From Notospermus geniculatus (lineage: Eukaryota > Nemertea > Pilidiophora > Heteronemertea > Lineidae), in assembly GCA_002633025.1 (NCBI GenBank), contig NMRB01001401.1, positions 45,298 to 109,297 on the forward strand: DNA of 64,000 nucleotides. The letters run 5' to 3'. A model generated the notes under the pieces. That model was not told where the DNA came from. It ran no database searches and saw nothing but the letters and a program-made list of their open reading frames with translations. Both the position numbers and the translations under genes were made by a program. Shown here piece after piece: positions 40,975 through 52,403 of the stretch. How positions within the stretch are numbered: the first letter of the stretch is position 1; every line of letters starts with the position of its first letter.

Positions 40975-42910
40975 ATAAGACTCGAAATCACCTGACGACT
41001 GTAGCGCCGCCCAACGTCTTTCTCAGCTACGACTACTTGAGATCAGGACTCGCTGTGTTATATTTTTCAAGATTTTTGTCGACAAATTCATTAGATTGTC
41101 CACACAATCAACTGGTGCGGTTGCCTTCTTGATTTTGTCACATTATTTTGTTCCTTGAGTAGCTTGTGATGGCCTCCTCCGCACTTACCAGGGCCAATAA
41201 TGCTTTAATATAGCGTCGGCCCTGACGGGAAAATGAAACACATTACAATTACAATTTTGTTCCTACATGTAGGTCTTGGAAGCTCGGGCTCGCTAGCATC
41301 ATCACCGCCGTGTTGCTTCAGATCATCTTCACATTTGGGACCGTTTTTGCTTTCCAAATCCCCAAATCTCTAGTGGACACCGACCCAACATATTATGCCG
41401 GCATCTACCGTTTTGGTGATTATGCTCTAGGACTCGGCCTTGGTTACCTTCTCAGGAAATACAAGGGGAAGAACATCAGAATTAGTCGGGTATGTCTTCA
41501 CCACAGGAGTGACATCCAATTTTCAAATGGATCATAAGAAAGATGGGTGTCAGATCGGACAGGTCATTTTCCTGCAATTTCGCCTTTGGTTAGGCCTGTT
41601 GTTTCAAATAAAGCACTAGTTCTTATTCTTTACAACTGTTTCCAGGGGAAACAAGCCCTCGCTTGGCTCTTGATGATATTTCTCTGGTATCCAATTTGGG
41701 CGCTTTGGCCGTTTGCTGTGGCGGGAAACATAGTTGTCAGTGCGGTGTATCTTGCAGTGAAGCGATGGTGGTGGGCCCTCGGCGTAGCTTGGATCGTATT
41801 TGCATGCACCAATGGATATGGCGGTAAGGACATCAGATCTGTGCCTATATATTTTTTATCTGCCCGAACACAGCAATATGGCAGTGCTGTCCGCCATTTA
41901 TAAATACGGATATGAGGTCAGAGGGGTTGTTCGTCAATGGAAGGGTCAAAACTGTGACATGTGATGTTGGAGACTACCCGTCGGCGGGGTAGGCCTACAT
42001 GGGGGACCGTAATCATAATCCATCATGCATTCGTGAAACATGCTGATCAGGAAACTTCTAATTTCAGGATTTATCAATAAACTTCTGTCATGGCGAGCTC
42101 TAATTCCCCTCAGCCGGCTGACCTACTGCGCCTACTTGGTGCACCCTGTGCTAATGTACGTGTTCGAGCAAGGACGAAGGACACTTTTCTATACCACCGA
42201 TATCTCGCTAGTAAGTAACGGAAGCTTATGGATGGCTAGTGAATTTTGGCAATGACCAGTGTTGGCTTACGATACTTTGCCGGTAAATATTTGTGTACTG
42301 TCCCGATTTGGATAGGATTAGACCGCATGTCCTCAGTTAGTTGATTTGTGACGGCCATTCCGACCAACCGGGGACTTCATGCATGTCCCCATTTGTGTCG
42401 TACATTGCAAATAGTGTCCCTATTCGACACGAGATACACGTACATGCATGAGAGTATGATTTGAGGTCTGGGCGTGTGGCGTCAGTTCTTCTCATTCAGT
42501 TTGGCGTTGGGGGGGGGGCAAGCAAATAGGTGTAATGCGTATGAAATTTTGCATTTTATTTCCAGCACTATCTGATAACGGGACATCTATTCAACACGTA
42601 TATCATCTCCTTCGTCGTATCCTTGGCATTTGAGGCGCCCGTGATAGCCCTAGAGAAAGAGTTCTTCAAGTGTGGTGGGAGCAAATGTCGTAAGGGGCAG
42701 ACTGATGCTGTGCCTGCCGATGCCAAAACCGGCGAAGGTGAAGTCAATACGGTTTCTGTGGAATCCAAAGATGCCAATGATTGTGAGGTTGGAATGAAAA
42801 CATGAAATGAAGGGATTTTTGGAATTGGAACGATATCGACAAACTCGACTTCGATATCTTGTATACGGACATTGTATATACATCCTACATGTATATGTTG
42901 TGCTCATAGT

Positions 42911-43050
42911 TGATAGACCTGACATAGGCCTAGTTGGTCTTTATCTATTTTGGTAAATTCATGATGACGCATGTACCATATGATAGACCTGACATAGGCC
43001 TAGTTGGTCTTTATCTATTTTGGTAAATTCATGATGACGCATGTACCATA
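42911..43050. repeat. 70-base tandem duplication downstream of copy B
   Basis: Two identical adjacent units, 42911-42980 and 42981-43050, beginning tgatagacctgacataggcc. Confidence 0.88.
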
Positions 43051-43235
43051 TGTAACTTCGACTGTATCACTGACTACTGACTGACTCAGGGTTTTAAGAA
43101 TTATTATCATGTTTATTGTGATATTTTGCGAAAAACGGCCACCTGTCCGCAAGAAAACACCATCTTCAACTAGTGAAAAGTAACAGATTATACTCTGTAC
43201 GATAGGAGCATGTGAAACAGCTGGCTGAATTTATT

Positions 43236-43241
43236 AATAAA
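43236..43241 (+). promoter_or_regulatory. nrf-6-like: Likely poly(A) signal of copy B
   Basis: AATAAA followed by catataaatttgatactagt, about 430 bases after the stop. The same context is found after copy C at 51411, which supports its being a real 3' end shared by paralogues. Confidence 0.55.
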
Positions 43242-43578
43242 CATATAAATTTGATACTAGTATAATCTATTGAACATTTATTGCGCTATATTTAGTATTT
43301 TTATATACACGTACTGTATTTTTATCAGGCCCATCATCTCCACCTGAAAAAGTTGCACGATCAGCGGTCACGTGACCCAAATCCGACCAGAGTTCGCCAT
43401 GATATTTTTATGTTAATGAGGGCGGTTCGTATTGGCTACTGGTTTGGCCTGGACATATTTTGTGACACCTTATTCTAAATGCAACTTCCTCAGAAAATAC
43501 ATATCCAACATAAAACACAAAGAACGACACACAAAAAAGGAAACGTCGTCTATTTGTGTGTTGGGATCCAGCTCATTT

Positions 43579-43657
43579 CACTTCTGGTAGCTCGACTAGA
43601 AAGTGCCTGAGGAAGACCCCGGTTGGGGTCGAAAATTTGGGAGATTTGGAGACGACG
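43579..43657. repeat. Dispersed repeat after copy B (CCTGAGGAAGACCCC)
   Basis: Counterpart of 36472-36551, with few differences. Confidence 0.65.
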
Positions 43658-44304
43658 TTTCTTTGTATATCCTCAGAAAATACAATTTACAATAGGCCTA
43701 CATCTTGCCTACATGCAATGTACGTACATGTACATCATGACCACTCAGTTAATAAAATAAATATTGACAAAACATACATGTATTACGGCATTCAACTTGT
43801 ACTTTCTGTTGCTCCCGTTCATAACCCTCCACTTAGTAGCCCTGTCGCCACCAGGCTTGTCTTTATAATGTATTATTCATGTTTTCTTCTCGAGGTCTGA
43901 ATTTGGGAGGTACATGTATTGCGACATTCAGTCGATTCTCGTGTGTGCCACGATCAGTATTTGACCCATTTATTGGCCATCAGTGGATTCAAGTTAGTTC
44001 CTCCAAGCCCCAATTAGAAAATAAAAGCCTTGGCCGAACAGAGTAGGCCATCATCGCTCGTTATAATATTGTTCGACAATATCTTTATTATCTACATGTA
44101 TATATGTGCCTACATCTGGCAGGCGTACATGTATGCAGTTTCAAGTCGGAGACGTGAGAGTTTTTGTAAGTATATAACTTTAGGCTCGTCAGATTTAGAA
44201 CAGTCGTTGTCAACGCCCGATCTATAGGCTTAACTTCTTCATTCTACTTTATTTCCACGGTCTCACCAACGTATGTTGTGTGTAGGTGTGCAGCCTCGTT
44301 GGAA

Positions 44305-47300
44305 ATGATGGCTCCCAACATATCCAAGGTTAAATGGACGGTCATCCTTGGTCTGCTACTGGTGGCTAGTTCCTCGGCCCAGGATGTCAACATCACAGCT
44401 CTAACACGTGATGAATTCCTGGATGAAATTCTGAAGATTGTGTTCACTGATTACGTCGATACTGCCTCCTATATGCTGAATTCGGTAGATACGACCGAGA
44501 TTGCCAAAAATGTCTCGGCACCATGTTTGGCGGACGTGAAGATCCTTCTTGCGGGGATAAAGGCGAAAGATGATTGGGCGATGAACAGTGAGTATGCATA
44601 GGCCTAATCAATGTCTTGCAATGTCGCATGGTGAAATGAAGCAGTTGCCGACCTTTCGACAAATAGGCCTACTGTCGAGGCAATGAAATTTCATCGAACA
44701 CCAAATTGTAAAATTTGTCTCGCATTTAATTGAGATACATGTACTTTGTTGACTATGTACATGTATGTTTCAAATTTGTATTCCAGTTTTGGACTCATTC
44801 GGAAAACCTCCGGCAGGGATAAAGCTATATAACCAGAATTGGCTAGGGAACTTCGACCAGTGCAGGGCGTCGAAAATCGAGAATTCGAACACTGGTAACA
44901 TCTACTGTCGAGTCAAACTGGCGTTTCATGGCACTCGGTTTCGTGGCACCAGGAATACTTATGTTAGTATAGATCATTCAGAAACACATGGTCCCGCTGG
45001 TTGAATTTTCAGTTCTCACGTTTCATGCCAACTTACGGACCTTTCAGCCTTCTCCTTCTGTTCACTCTGTTCACTACTTTTGTATTTGGTGCCAATCGTG
45101 GAATTATGTGTGAAAAAAACACTTCGTGTATGTGACTGTGCACTCGTAGTGACCCCAATTGGAAGCTACTGCAAAATGACAGCACGCGTCATGCAGAGTC
45201 AATACCGGTACGTAAATTAGGCATGACCCCAACTAAATACAATGTAGGACCAAACGTAAAGTCCACAGTTTGTCGATTTGCGACGGCCATGTTAGTTTTA
45301 TTGATTGGGACACATATTCAACCATATTCTGCTACATGTACAAAATGTGTCCTCATTTGTGTAGTAAAGAGTGATGTTCCCATTTGACACAAGGTACGAC
45401 TGATTGCTGACCTCACTAGGCGCAGAATACAGAGATTATGGCGTTCTCTCTCTTTAGGAGAAGACTCTGCAAATCGCCCTCTGCATGCCGGGCAGCTGTA
45501 ATGCTGCTGACACCAAGGAATTGACAAGGATTGGATTGCTAGCCTTCGAAAGGAAGCCCCTCTCCGACAATGCAAAATTCGAAGTGGTTGAGAGCAAGTG
45601 TTCCAAGAATCATGTCCCGGTGTCAGGATGGACTTGGGTGATGATGTAAGTCCTTGCCAGAGTCAACCAACTGATGGAACTATAGTTTGTCATTTGAGAA
45701 ACCACAATAAACCTGTTGGTAGCTGTAAGCTTGGAGAATTCTCCGGAAAGATTAAATGTATTGACTCGTCAAAAACAACTCAGATTTACAAGCAATTGGA
45801 GTACGTCTCCAAACAAGTCCTCAAATGGACGACACTGCATTGAGGAGTTGTCTTTAGTTTTATGGTAAGTTTTAGATACTGGAGACAATGTACATGTAAG
45901 TACATCGTAGCCAAATGTTTTCAGCGCCGTTCTCTGCATTATTGGTATCTTAATGCTCGTCGGTACAATATGCGACCTGGTCCTGAAGGGGCAACAACCT
46001 GGCGGTTGCTGCTACAGAGGTTCCAGAAGCCGTACGTACGAGATGAGCCGGCAGCCCGAGAACGATGCTACCGTGCAGGGGGAGGAGATCAAATCAACAG
46101 ATGTCGACGCGAATGACAGTGCGGCAAACGCCGAAGAGAAAATTCAAGAAGAAAAACCATTGAGTAGGTTTGTCCTCACTGTATACGTCTCTTTCTCTCG
46201 AAACTACACGTGTCTTGGCCGCTTTCACTGACCTGAACAACAGGAACGGTAATGCCCCCACTTCCGTGTCAACTTCGCAGTCGACAAATGACCCCATTTT
46301 GAATTTTCTGCTCTCTTTCTCTTTCTTCCTCTTCTTTTGTTAGGTGTACCTTTGCGGTTGCTGCTCGCCTTTTCTGTTTACACCAACGGGATGAAGATAC
46401 TAGACACGCGCGTGTCCGATGCGACGTTGACATCACTTCATGGGATCCGATTTTTCAGCATGGTCTGGATAATTCAGGGACACGCATTCTTCTGGATATT
46501 GGTCGCACGAAACTGGGGTATGTTCCAGCCGCTTTTAATAGTTCAAACGGCCCGGAGTTCGTGTACTGTACCTGTAGTGATTTTTGAGTATCCAAGTAAG
46601 GTGTACATCGTCTCTTCAAGTCTGTTTTGTCCAACTGCAGGGAAAACCAGCCTAACGTACGTGCGGGGGGGGGGGGTACGCGTTGCGTTATCACAGATGC
46701 CGCTAGAACAACCTACGAATTTTGGTCCAATGCCGGGGTCCAATGCTGTGTTCAGTTTATTTTACTTGCAATAGATGTCGGAGCTCGAACCGATTTGTGT
46801 AATGAGCACATCAGAATGCCTATGAGATTGTCTGCAGGATCTCTTTAAAATACCACAATGTGAACCTTTGTTCTTTCCTTGCCGCACTGCTGGTAAAAAA
46901 GTTCTTCTTCGTTCGCTGTCACATGCGACCACGTCTACGCACACGAACGCGAACACGGAAAGTTTCTCCCGTTCGCGGTCGCAGTGTGACGTCACGGGGT
47001 ATCCGCGTTGGACTGACTGGAGATTTTTGAGAAAACGTCAGCCCTAACTTCATCATTTTATCATATTATGTGTACATTTTCAGCAAATGAAAAAGATGTA
47101 ATGCTCACTATGATGCGATCTCCGTATTACGTATGGCTTCTGTGTGGAGAATTTGCAGTTGATACGTTTTTTCTCCTAAGGTTCGTACCAGACCTGCAGA
47201 AGCCTATTTATAACTAGGGACGGTTATGTCTCGTAAATCGAAAATTCCTGGATGGGGTAAATTTGCTATTTTCATGTCACACATAGGCCTACATTAATGA

Positions 47301-50300
47301 CAGTATGGACGATATGAGATTTCACCTTTCCCGCTTGGCGCATTATATAGTCTAGGAATTCGGCCACGAATGGCAACGTTTGGAAGGTGCTCTGGTAAAT
47401 GTGCACCACTACCAGTAACAATTTTGAGCATGGTAGGCTACATGTACGCTTGTATGATGTGCATTTGCATGATGAGGTATACCTCGTCTCCAGGCTCTCT
47501 GATGATATCATTATAGGGTGCAATTTTATGGAGGTGTTCAAGGGCGTAGGCTGGTCTGAGCCTGGGGAGGTGCACATTTTTGCGAAAGCGGAACTCCTGC
47601 AGCTGGTGTAAAGCTGAAGAGTAAGAAAGGTGTGTTCCGGAGGGGGGTGTGGGGGTCCTCCCCCAGAAAATTTTGGAATCTGGATGCTCTGAGACATGAT
47701 TTCAGCAGTATTCTTAGCCAAAATTTACACGATTAAGGTTGATTTTTTTTCTGCTTGCCCAGAGCGGAACTCTCTTACTGCTGCGGGAGGGTGCACGTGC
47801 ACCCTGTGCACCCCCCCAGCCTACGCCCTTGGTGTTTGCCAACAGACTGAATTGTTGATTTTTCAGTGGAACGCTCTTGGGGTATTTATTCTTCCCCGAA
47901 ATGAAAAGACGAGGCGGACCAAGAAAGATCAACTGGCTTTATTACTTCTTCCATCGTTGGTGGAGGTAGGAACGAATACTTGAAAAGTGCAGGTTTATCA
48001 ACACCCTAGGGCCATTTGTTACCACTTTTGTTTCGAGTTTGCCTGATCATTGCTTAGCCTGGGAATTAGCTTGCAGTCATGGGAGGGTCTTCCACGCAAC
48101 TCTGAGCAATCTGGTTTCCTTTCAGACTGACTCCAACATTATGGCTGGTGATGTTCACCTATATGTTTTTGTATCCACTATTTTATAACGGACCAAGCTA
48201 TGAGCAAGAGCTCGGTGGCCCAGAAAGCAATTGTTTTAGGAATATATGGGGGACTCTTCTCTACGTCAACAATTACATTAAGGATGTTACTGTAAGTACA
48301 GTCGCATCAACGGTCAACCAAAAAAAATTTAAAGGGGCACGATATTTCCACTTTTTGTCGACAGCCGGCGCCACCGCACGATTTCGGAAACACGATATAT
48401 TTCTCAGCGGGGGAGGGCCATCAACCCAACTGTCTATACATGTAGGCCCTGTTTTACTTCCAGTGTTTCGGTTGGAGCTGGTATTTGGCGTGCGAGTGGC
48501 AGTTTTACTGTGGCGCTCCGATAATATTCCTCTGTTTCCACAGGTGAGTGGGAGTTTCTTTCTGTCCAAACTTTCGGGGCGGCTGTTCCAAGAATAAAAC
48601 TTATCGCGAGTGATGCGGTCTCGTGTCGTAGCTGAAAAAAAAGACGTTGGGCGGCGCTGTAGTCGTAGATTACCTGGAGTCACAACTGATGTAGTTTTGA
48701 TCGGCTGTGACTCCACCCTTATTACACTTACAAGTAGTATGTTCAGCGCCTTTCTCAGCTACATGTGGGCCTATTTGTATGACTCGAAATCACCTGATGA
48801 CTGCAGCGTTTTTCTAAGCTACGACTACAAGAGCTCATGACTCGCGACGTCTATATTTTGCAAGGATTTGTAGACAACTTCAAATAACTTCATCAGATTG
48901 CATTTTTGGCCAACTGGGAGGAAGTCCTCCTCTGTTTATTGTCCACACAATCAAAGTGCGGTTGCCTTCTTGATTTTATCACATTATTTTGTTCGTAGGT
49001 CTTGGAAGCTCGGGCTCGCCAGCATCATCACTTCCGTATTGGTTCAGATCGCCAGCACAGTTGCGATCATCGTTGTTTTCAATTACGAATCTCCACTACG
49101 TTCATTCGATCCATCATTTTTTGGCGGCATCCACCGTTTTGGTGATTATGCTATAGGACTCGGCCTTGGTTACCTTCTCAGGAAATACAAGGGGAAAAAC
49201 ATCAGCATTACTCGGGTATGTCTTCACCACCGGAATGACATCAACTTTCGAATAGATCAGAATGGATCAGAAAGACGGATGCCAGAAGGAAAACATATAC
49301 TCTAAACTCCCACTTTCTGTCCCATTCCTGAACTCGGAAAAAATGACTAAGTCCTAAGTTGAAGATAACGGGAGTGGGGGTATGGTCAGAAACAGTAATC
49401 TCCTGTCCACTTCCTTGGCAAAGAATGACAGCGTGCGATAGCCTATCTTCAACTTATAATTTGGTCATTTTTTCCGAGTTAAGGGTCTTGGTCTCTCTAG
49501 AGTCCAATCCAATGGTCCCGCTTAATCCTCAAATGTATTGTTGGGGGACATCACATATCGGGGGACATTAGATTCTATTACACCAAATCGGAATCGTCAG
49601 TTTCTGTTCAACTTCGCGTTTTGTTAGGCCTATTGTTTCAAATAAAACACTAGTTCTTACTCTTTTCAACTGTTTCCAGGGGAAACAAGCCCTCGCCTGG
49701 CTCTTGATGATATTTCTGTGGTATCCGATTTGGGTACCTTGGCACGGTTTAGCTCAGAACCTAGCTTTCAGTGCCGTGTATGTCGGAGTGAAGCGATGGT
49801 GGTGGGTCCTCGGCGTAGCTTGGATCATATTTGCATGCACCAATGGATATGGCGGTAAGGATATCTTTGCCCATCTAGTGCCCTATATATAAATATATAT
49901 ATAATACGGCTTTGGCGACCTTTCGGAAAAGGTAGACCAGTGAAAGGATCCAAGTCCTTGAGCAAATGCCCTTCTATCATCACCTTTGACGTCTCATTTT
50001 GTATCTGCCCGAACAGTAATGCAATATGGCGGTGATGTCCGCCATTTATAAATGCAGATAGCGGTCAGAGGTCGGAGGGGTGTTCGAGACCACCGATGGG
50101 GGACTGCAATCATATAAATTCCCTCATGCATTGGTACTCATGGAACATGCTGATCAGGAAACATCTAATTTCAGGATTTATCAATAAACTTCTGTCATGG
50201 CGAGCTCTAATTCCCCTCAGTCGGCTGACCTACTGCGCCTACTTGGTGCACCCTGTGCTAATGTACGTGTTTGAGCAAGGACGAAGGACACTTTTCTATG

Positions 50301-50937
50301 GCACTAATATCTCACTCGTAAGTAACGGAAGCTCTTGGATGATTAGTGGATTTTGGCAACGGCCCGGGTTGGCTTACGATAGTTTGCCGTACATGTATGT
50401 GTATTGTCCCGATTTGGATAGTATTAAACCGAATGTCCTCAGTTAGTTGATTTGTGACGGCCATTCCGACCAACTGGGGACTTCACGCGTGTCCCCATTT
50501 GTGTCATATATATAGAAAATAATGTCCCCGTTCGACAGTACCTGCATGAGAGATGTTATGGTGCTGAGGTCTGGGCTTGTGGCGTCAGTTCCAATTCAAT
50601 TCTCATTCAGTTGACTTTTGGGGACTTCGCGAAAGCTCTCTAATATTGGTGTATCGCGTATCAAAGTTTTGTATTTCATTTCCAGCACTATCTGATAACG
50701 GGGCATCTATTCAACACGTATATCATCTCCTTCTTCGTATCCTTGGCATTTGAGGCGCCCATGATCGCCCTGGACAAGGAGTTCTTCAAGTGTGGAGGGA
50801 GCAAATGTCGTAAGGGGCAGACTGATGGTGGGACTGCCGATGCCAAAACCGGCGAAGGTGAAGTCAATCCCGAAGTCAATACGGTTTCTGTGGAATCCAA
50901 AGATTCCAACGACTGTGAGGTTGGAATGAAAACATGA
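44305..50937 (+). CDS. nrf-6-like: NRF-6-like acyltransferase, array copy C (13 exons, intact)
   Basis: Exons: 44305-44587, 44787-44962, 45458-45645, 45925-46163, 46344-46517, 47084-47180, 47867-47965, 48126-48291, 48464-48543, 48999-49215, 49680-49854, 50175-50317 and 50686-50937; together 762 residues without a stop. The architecture matches copy A: signal peptide, luminal Cys-rich domain, first membrane helix, acidic linker, then the acyltransferase core with GIRFFSMVWIIQGH (Arg-X10-His). Differences: exon 1 has a DTTEIAKNVS variant, exon 2 carries extra residues before its end (TRFRGTRNTY), exon 9 starts CFGWSW where A and D have CMGWSW, and the tail is the longest of the array, with a repeated EVN motif. 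The exon 4 donor is gtaggt. An inverted-repeat element has inserted in intron 6 (47540-47830). Substrate and tissue are unknown. Confidence 0.93.
47540..47830. mobile_element. Inverted-repeat element (AAGGGCGTAGGCTGG ends) in intron 6 of copy C
   Basis: Ends aagggcgtaggctgg and ccagcctacgccctt are perfect inverted repeats. The short direct repeat ggtgtt flanks both sides. Copies A and D lack it at the equivalent place. The inside, read on the minus strand, has a ctcagagc...attttctgggggagg stretch resembling the elements at 290-590 and 50989-51280. Confidence 0.75.
49331..49480. mobile_element. Inverted-repeat element in intron 10 of copy C
   Basis: Ends aactcggaaaaaatgac and ggtcattttttccgagtt are inverted copies; the inner steps aagttgaagata / tatcttcaactt also pair. 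It is missing from intron 10 of the other copies. Confidence 0.65.
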
Positions 50938-50988
50938 AGTGAAGAGATTTTTGGAATTGGAACGATATCGACAAAATAGACTTCGATA

Positions 50989-51280
50989 CAGGCCCGTAGC
51001 TAGCATAGGGACAGGGGGGCAAATGCCCCCCAGGCCAATTGTTGAAAAAAAAATTTTTCAGCAAAATCAAATGGGATAAAAGATCAGAATTGTTCTCAGA
51101 GTGCAGGAAATTGACCTCAAATCGCATCTCAGAGCTTCTAATTTTCAAAATTTTTCTGGGGGAGGCCCCCCAGACCCCCCGCAAAACAGGCCCCTGTGGC
51201 ACTCGAAGGCCAAGCCTACGTCCGGGCAGTTCGTTTGCTTAAAATGCCCCCCTAGCGAAAAAAAGCTAGCTACGGCCCTG
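50989..51280. mobile_element. Short inverted-repeat element, copy 2 (GGCCGTAGCTAGC family)
   Basis: Inverted ends caggcccgtagctag and ctagctacggccctg, flanked by the direct repeat cgata. The same site after copy B (42849 on: cttcgatatctt) is empty, which confirms both the insertion and the 5-base target duplication. Highly similar to 290-590. Confidence 0.85.
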
Positions 51281-51410
51281 CGATATCTTATATACCGGTA
51301 TACATGTATATACATATAGGGCCTATATTGTGCCGTGTTGATGACAGCACTTAGACAGACATGTAGACAGTTACGATACGAGCATATTGCAACAACTGAC
51401 TAAATTTGTT

Positions 51411-51416
51411 AATAAA
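51411..51416 (+). promoter_or_regulatory. nrf-6-like: Likely poly(A) signal of copy C
   Basis: AATAAA followed by catataagtttgat, equivalent to the signal after copy B. It lies about 475 bases after the stop because the inserted element lengthens the flank. Confidence 0.55.
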
Positions 51417-52403
51417 CATATAAGTTTGATCATTTCTGGTTTGATACTAGTATAATCAATCGAACATTTTATTGCGCTATCTTTGGTATTTTACATGTAT
51501 ATATGTATTACAGGCATTCAACTTGTACTTTTTGTTGCTCCCGTGTGTGCGAGGATGATTGTTTGACCCATTTATTGGCCATCAGTGCAACGGATTCAAA
51601 TTAGTCAACTATAATTCCTCCAAACTCCAATTAGAAAATAGCCTTGGCCGGTAACAGAGTAGGCCATCATCGCTTGTTATAGGCCTATGTTCGACATTTT
51701 TATCTATACATTGTATCTGTGCCAATCCGGCAGGCGTACCTATATGCAGTTTCAAGGCCGAGGTGAGAATTTCGCAAGAATACTAGTATTCGTTCAATTC
51801 CTAAATATTCAGGACACCCCTTGTCTGTCGTCACCGTTGGAAGGAGGAGGTAAGCGTTCCGATGGATATTTCCGTGTAGGTCTTCGCCAAGGAGTTCTTT
51901 CAAATGTTTACATGTATGTCTGATGATATAAGTTCTTCATTTTGACGAACCCTTGTTTGTATAAACAAGATACTCAGTTTGGTGATAAATGGAGAACGAA
52001 CCTAAGTTCGTCATTTTTGACGGAGCAGCGTTTTTCAGCTTTTAAATTTATCTTTCGTTTCCACTTAATTCTTTACTAAGAAGTGGAAATTTAAAAAATC
52101 ACGATGCACACAAGTTCTCTCGGTCTAATGATACGCTAAAAGACATCGATGAAAGACGCACTGGCAGAAGGCACCAACCATCTCCAGAAATACATGAACA
52201 GTAACAAAGTTTTTGATAATTTGGAAAACTCATTCTATACATTGTCTTTATTGTCGAGTAATGAAATAATTTTGGGGCCGGACGCCCGTAATGCTGCAGT
52301 TCAGCCTGCGACCGCTTTGGATCTGCGGCAACAAACTTCATTCTACTTTTCCACGGTCTCACCAACGTATGTTACGTGTAGGTGTGCAGCCTAATCGTTG
52401 GAA

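Larger units (their letters stand above)
37983..42805 (+). pseudogene. nrf-6-like: NRF-6-like acyltransferase, array copy B, exons 5-9 absent
   Basis: Exons present: 37983-38268, 38650-38807, 39408-39595, 40175-40413, then 41273-41489, 41646-41823, 42068-42210 and 42566-42805. Each is intact, with the same borders and phases as copies A, C and D. The signal peptide, luminal Cys domain and first membrane helix are present, as are the last membrane segments and tail. Exons 5-9, which hold the Arg-X10-His catalytic motif and the HRWWRLTP and GWSWYLA segments, are missing between 40414 and 41272. A single N at 40558 lies at the break: sequence right of it (aactttctggg) matches intron 9 of the other copies, while sequence left of it is intron 4. 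Joining exon 4 to exon 10 would shift the frame. If the missing 616 bases of exon matched C or D, the gene would be about 754 residues. An assembly gap therefore seems more likely than a true pseudogene. Confidence 0.85.
42806..44304. other. Spacer between array copies B and C
   Basis: Holds a poly(A) signal (43236), a 70-base tandem duplication, the repeat at 43579-43657, and sequence shared with the C-D spacer (ggcattcaacttgtactttc, agagtaggccatcatcgct). No supported gene. Confidence 0.65.
50938..52403. other. Spacer between array copies C and D
   Basis: Contains the element at 50989-51280, a poly(A) signal at 51411, sequence homologous to the B-C spacer, and a repeat near 52110-52195 that is also found near 16949-17045. 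No supported gene. Confidence 0.65.
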
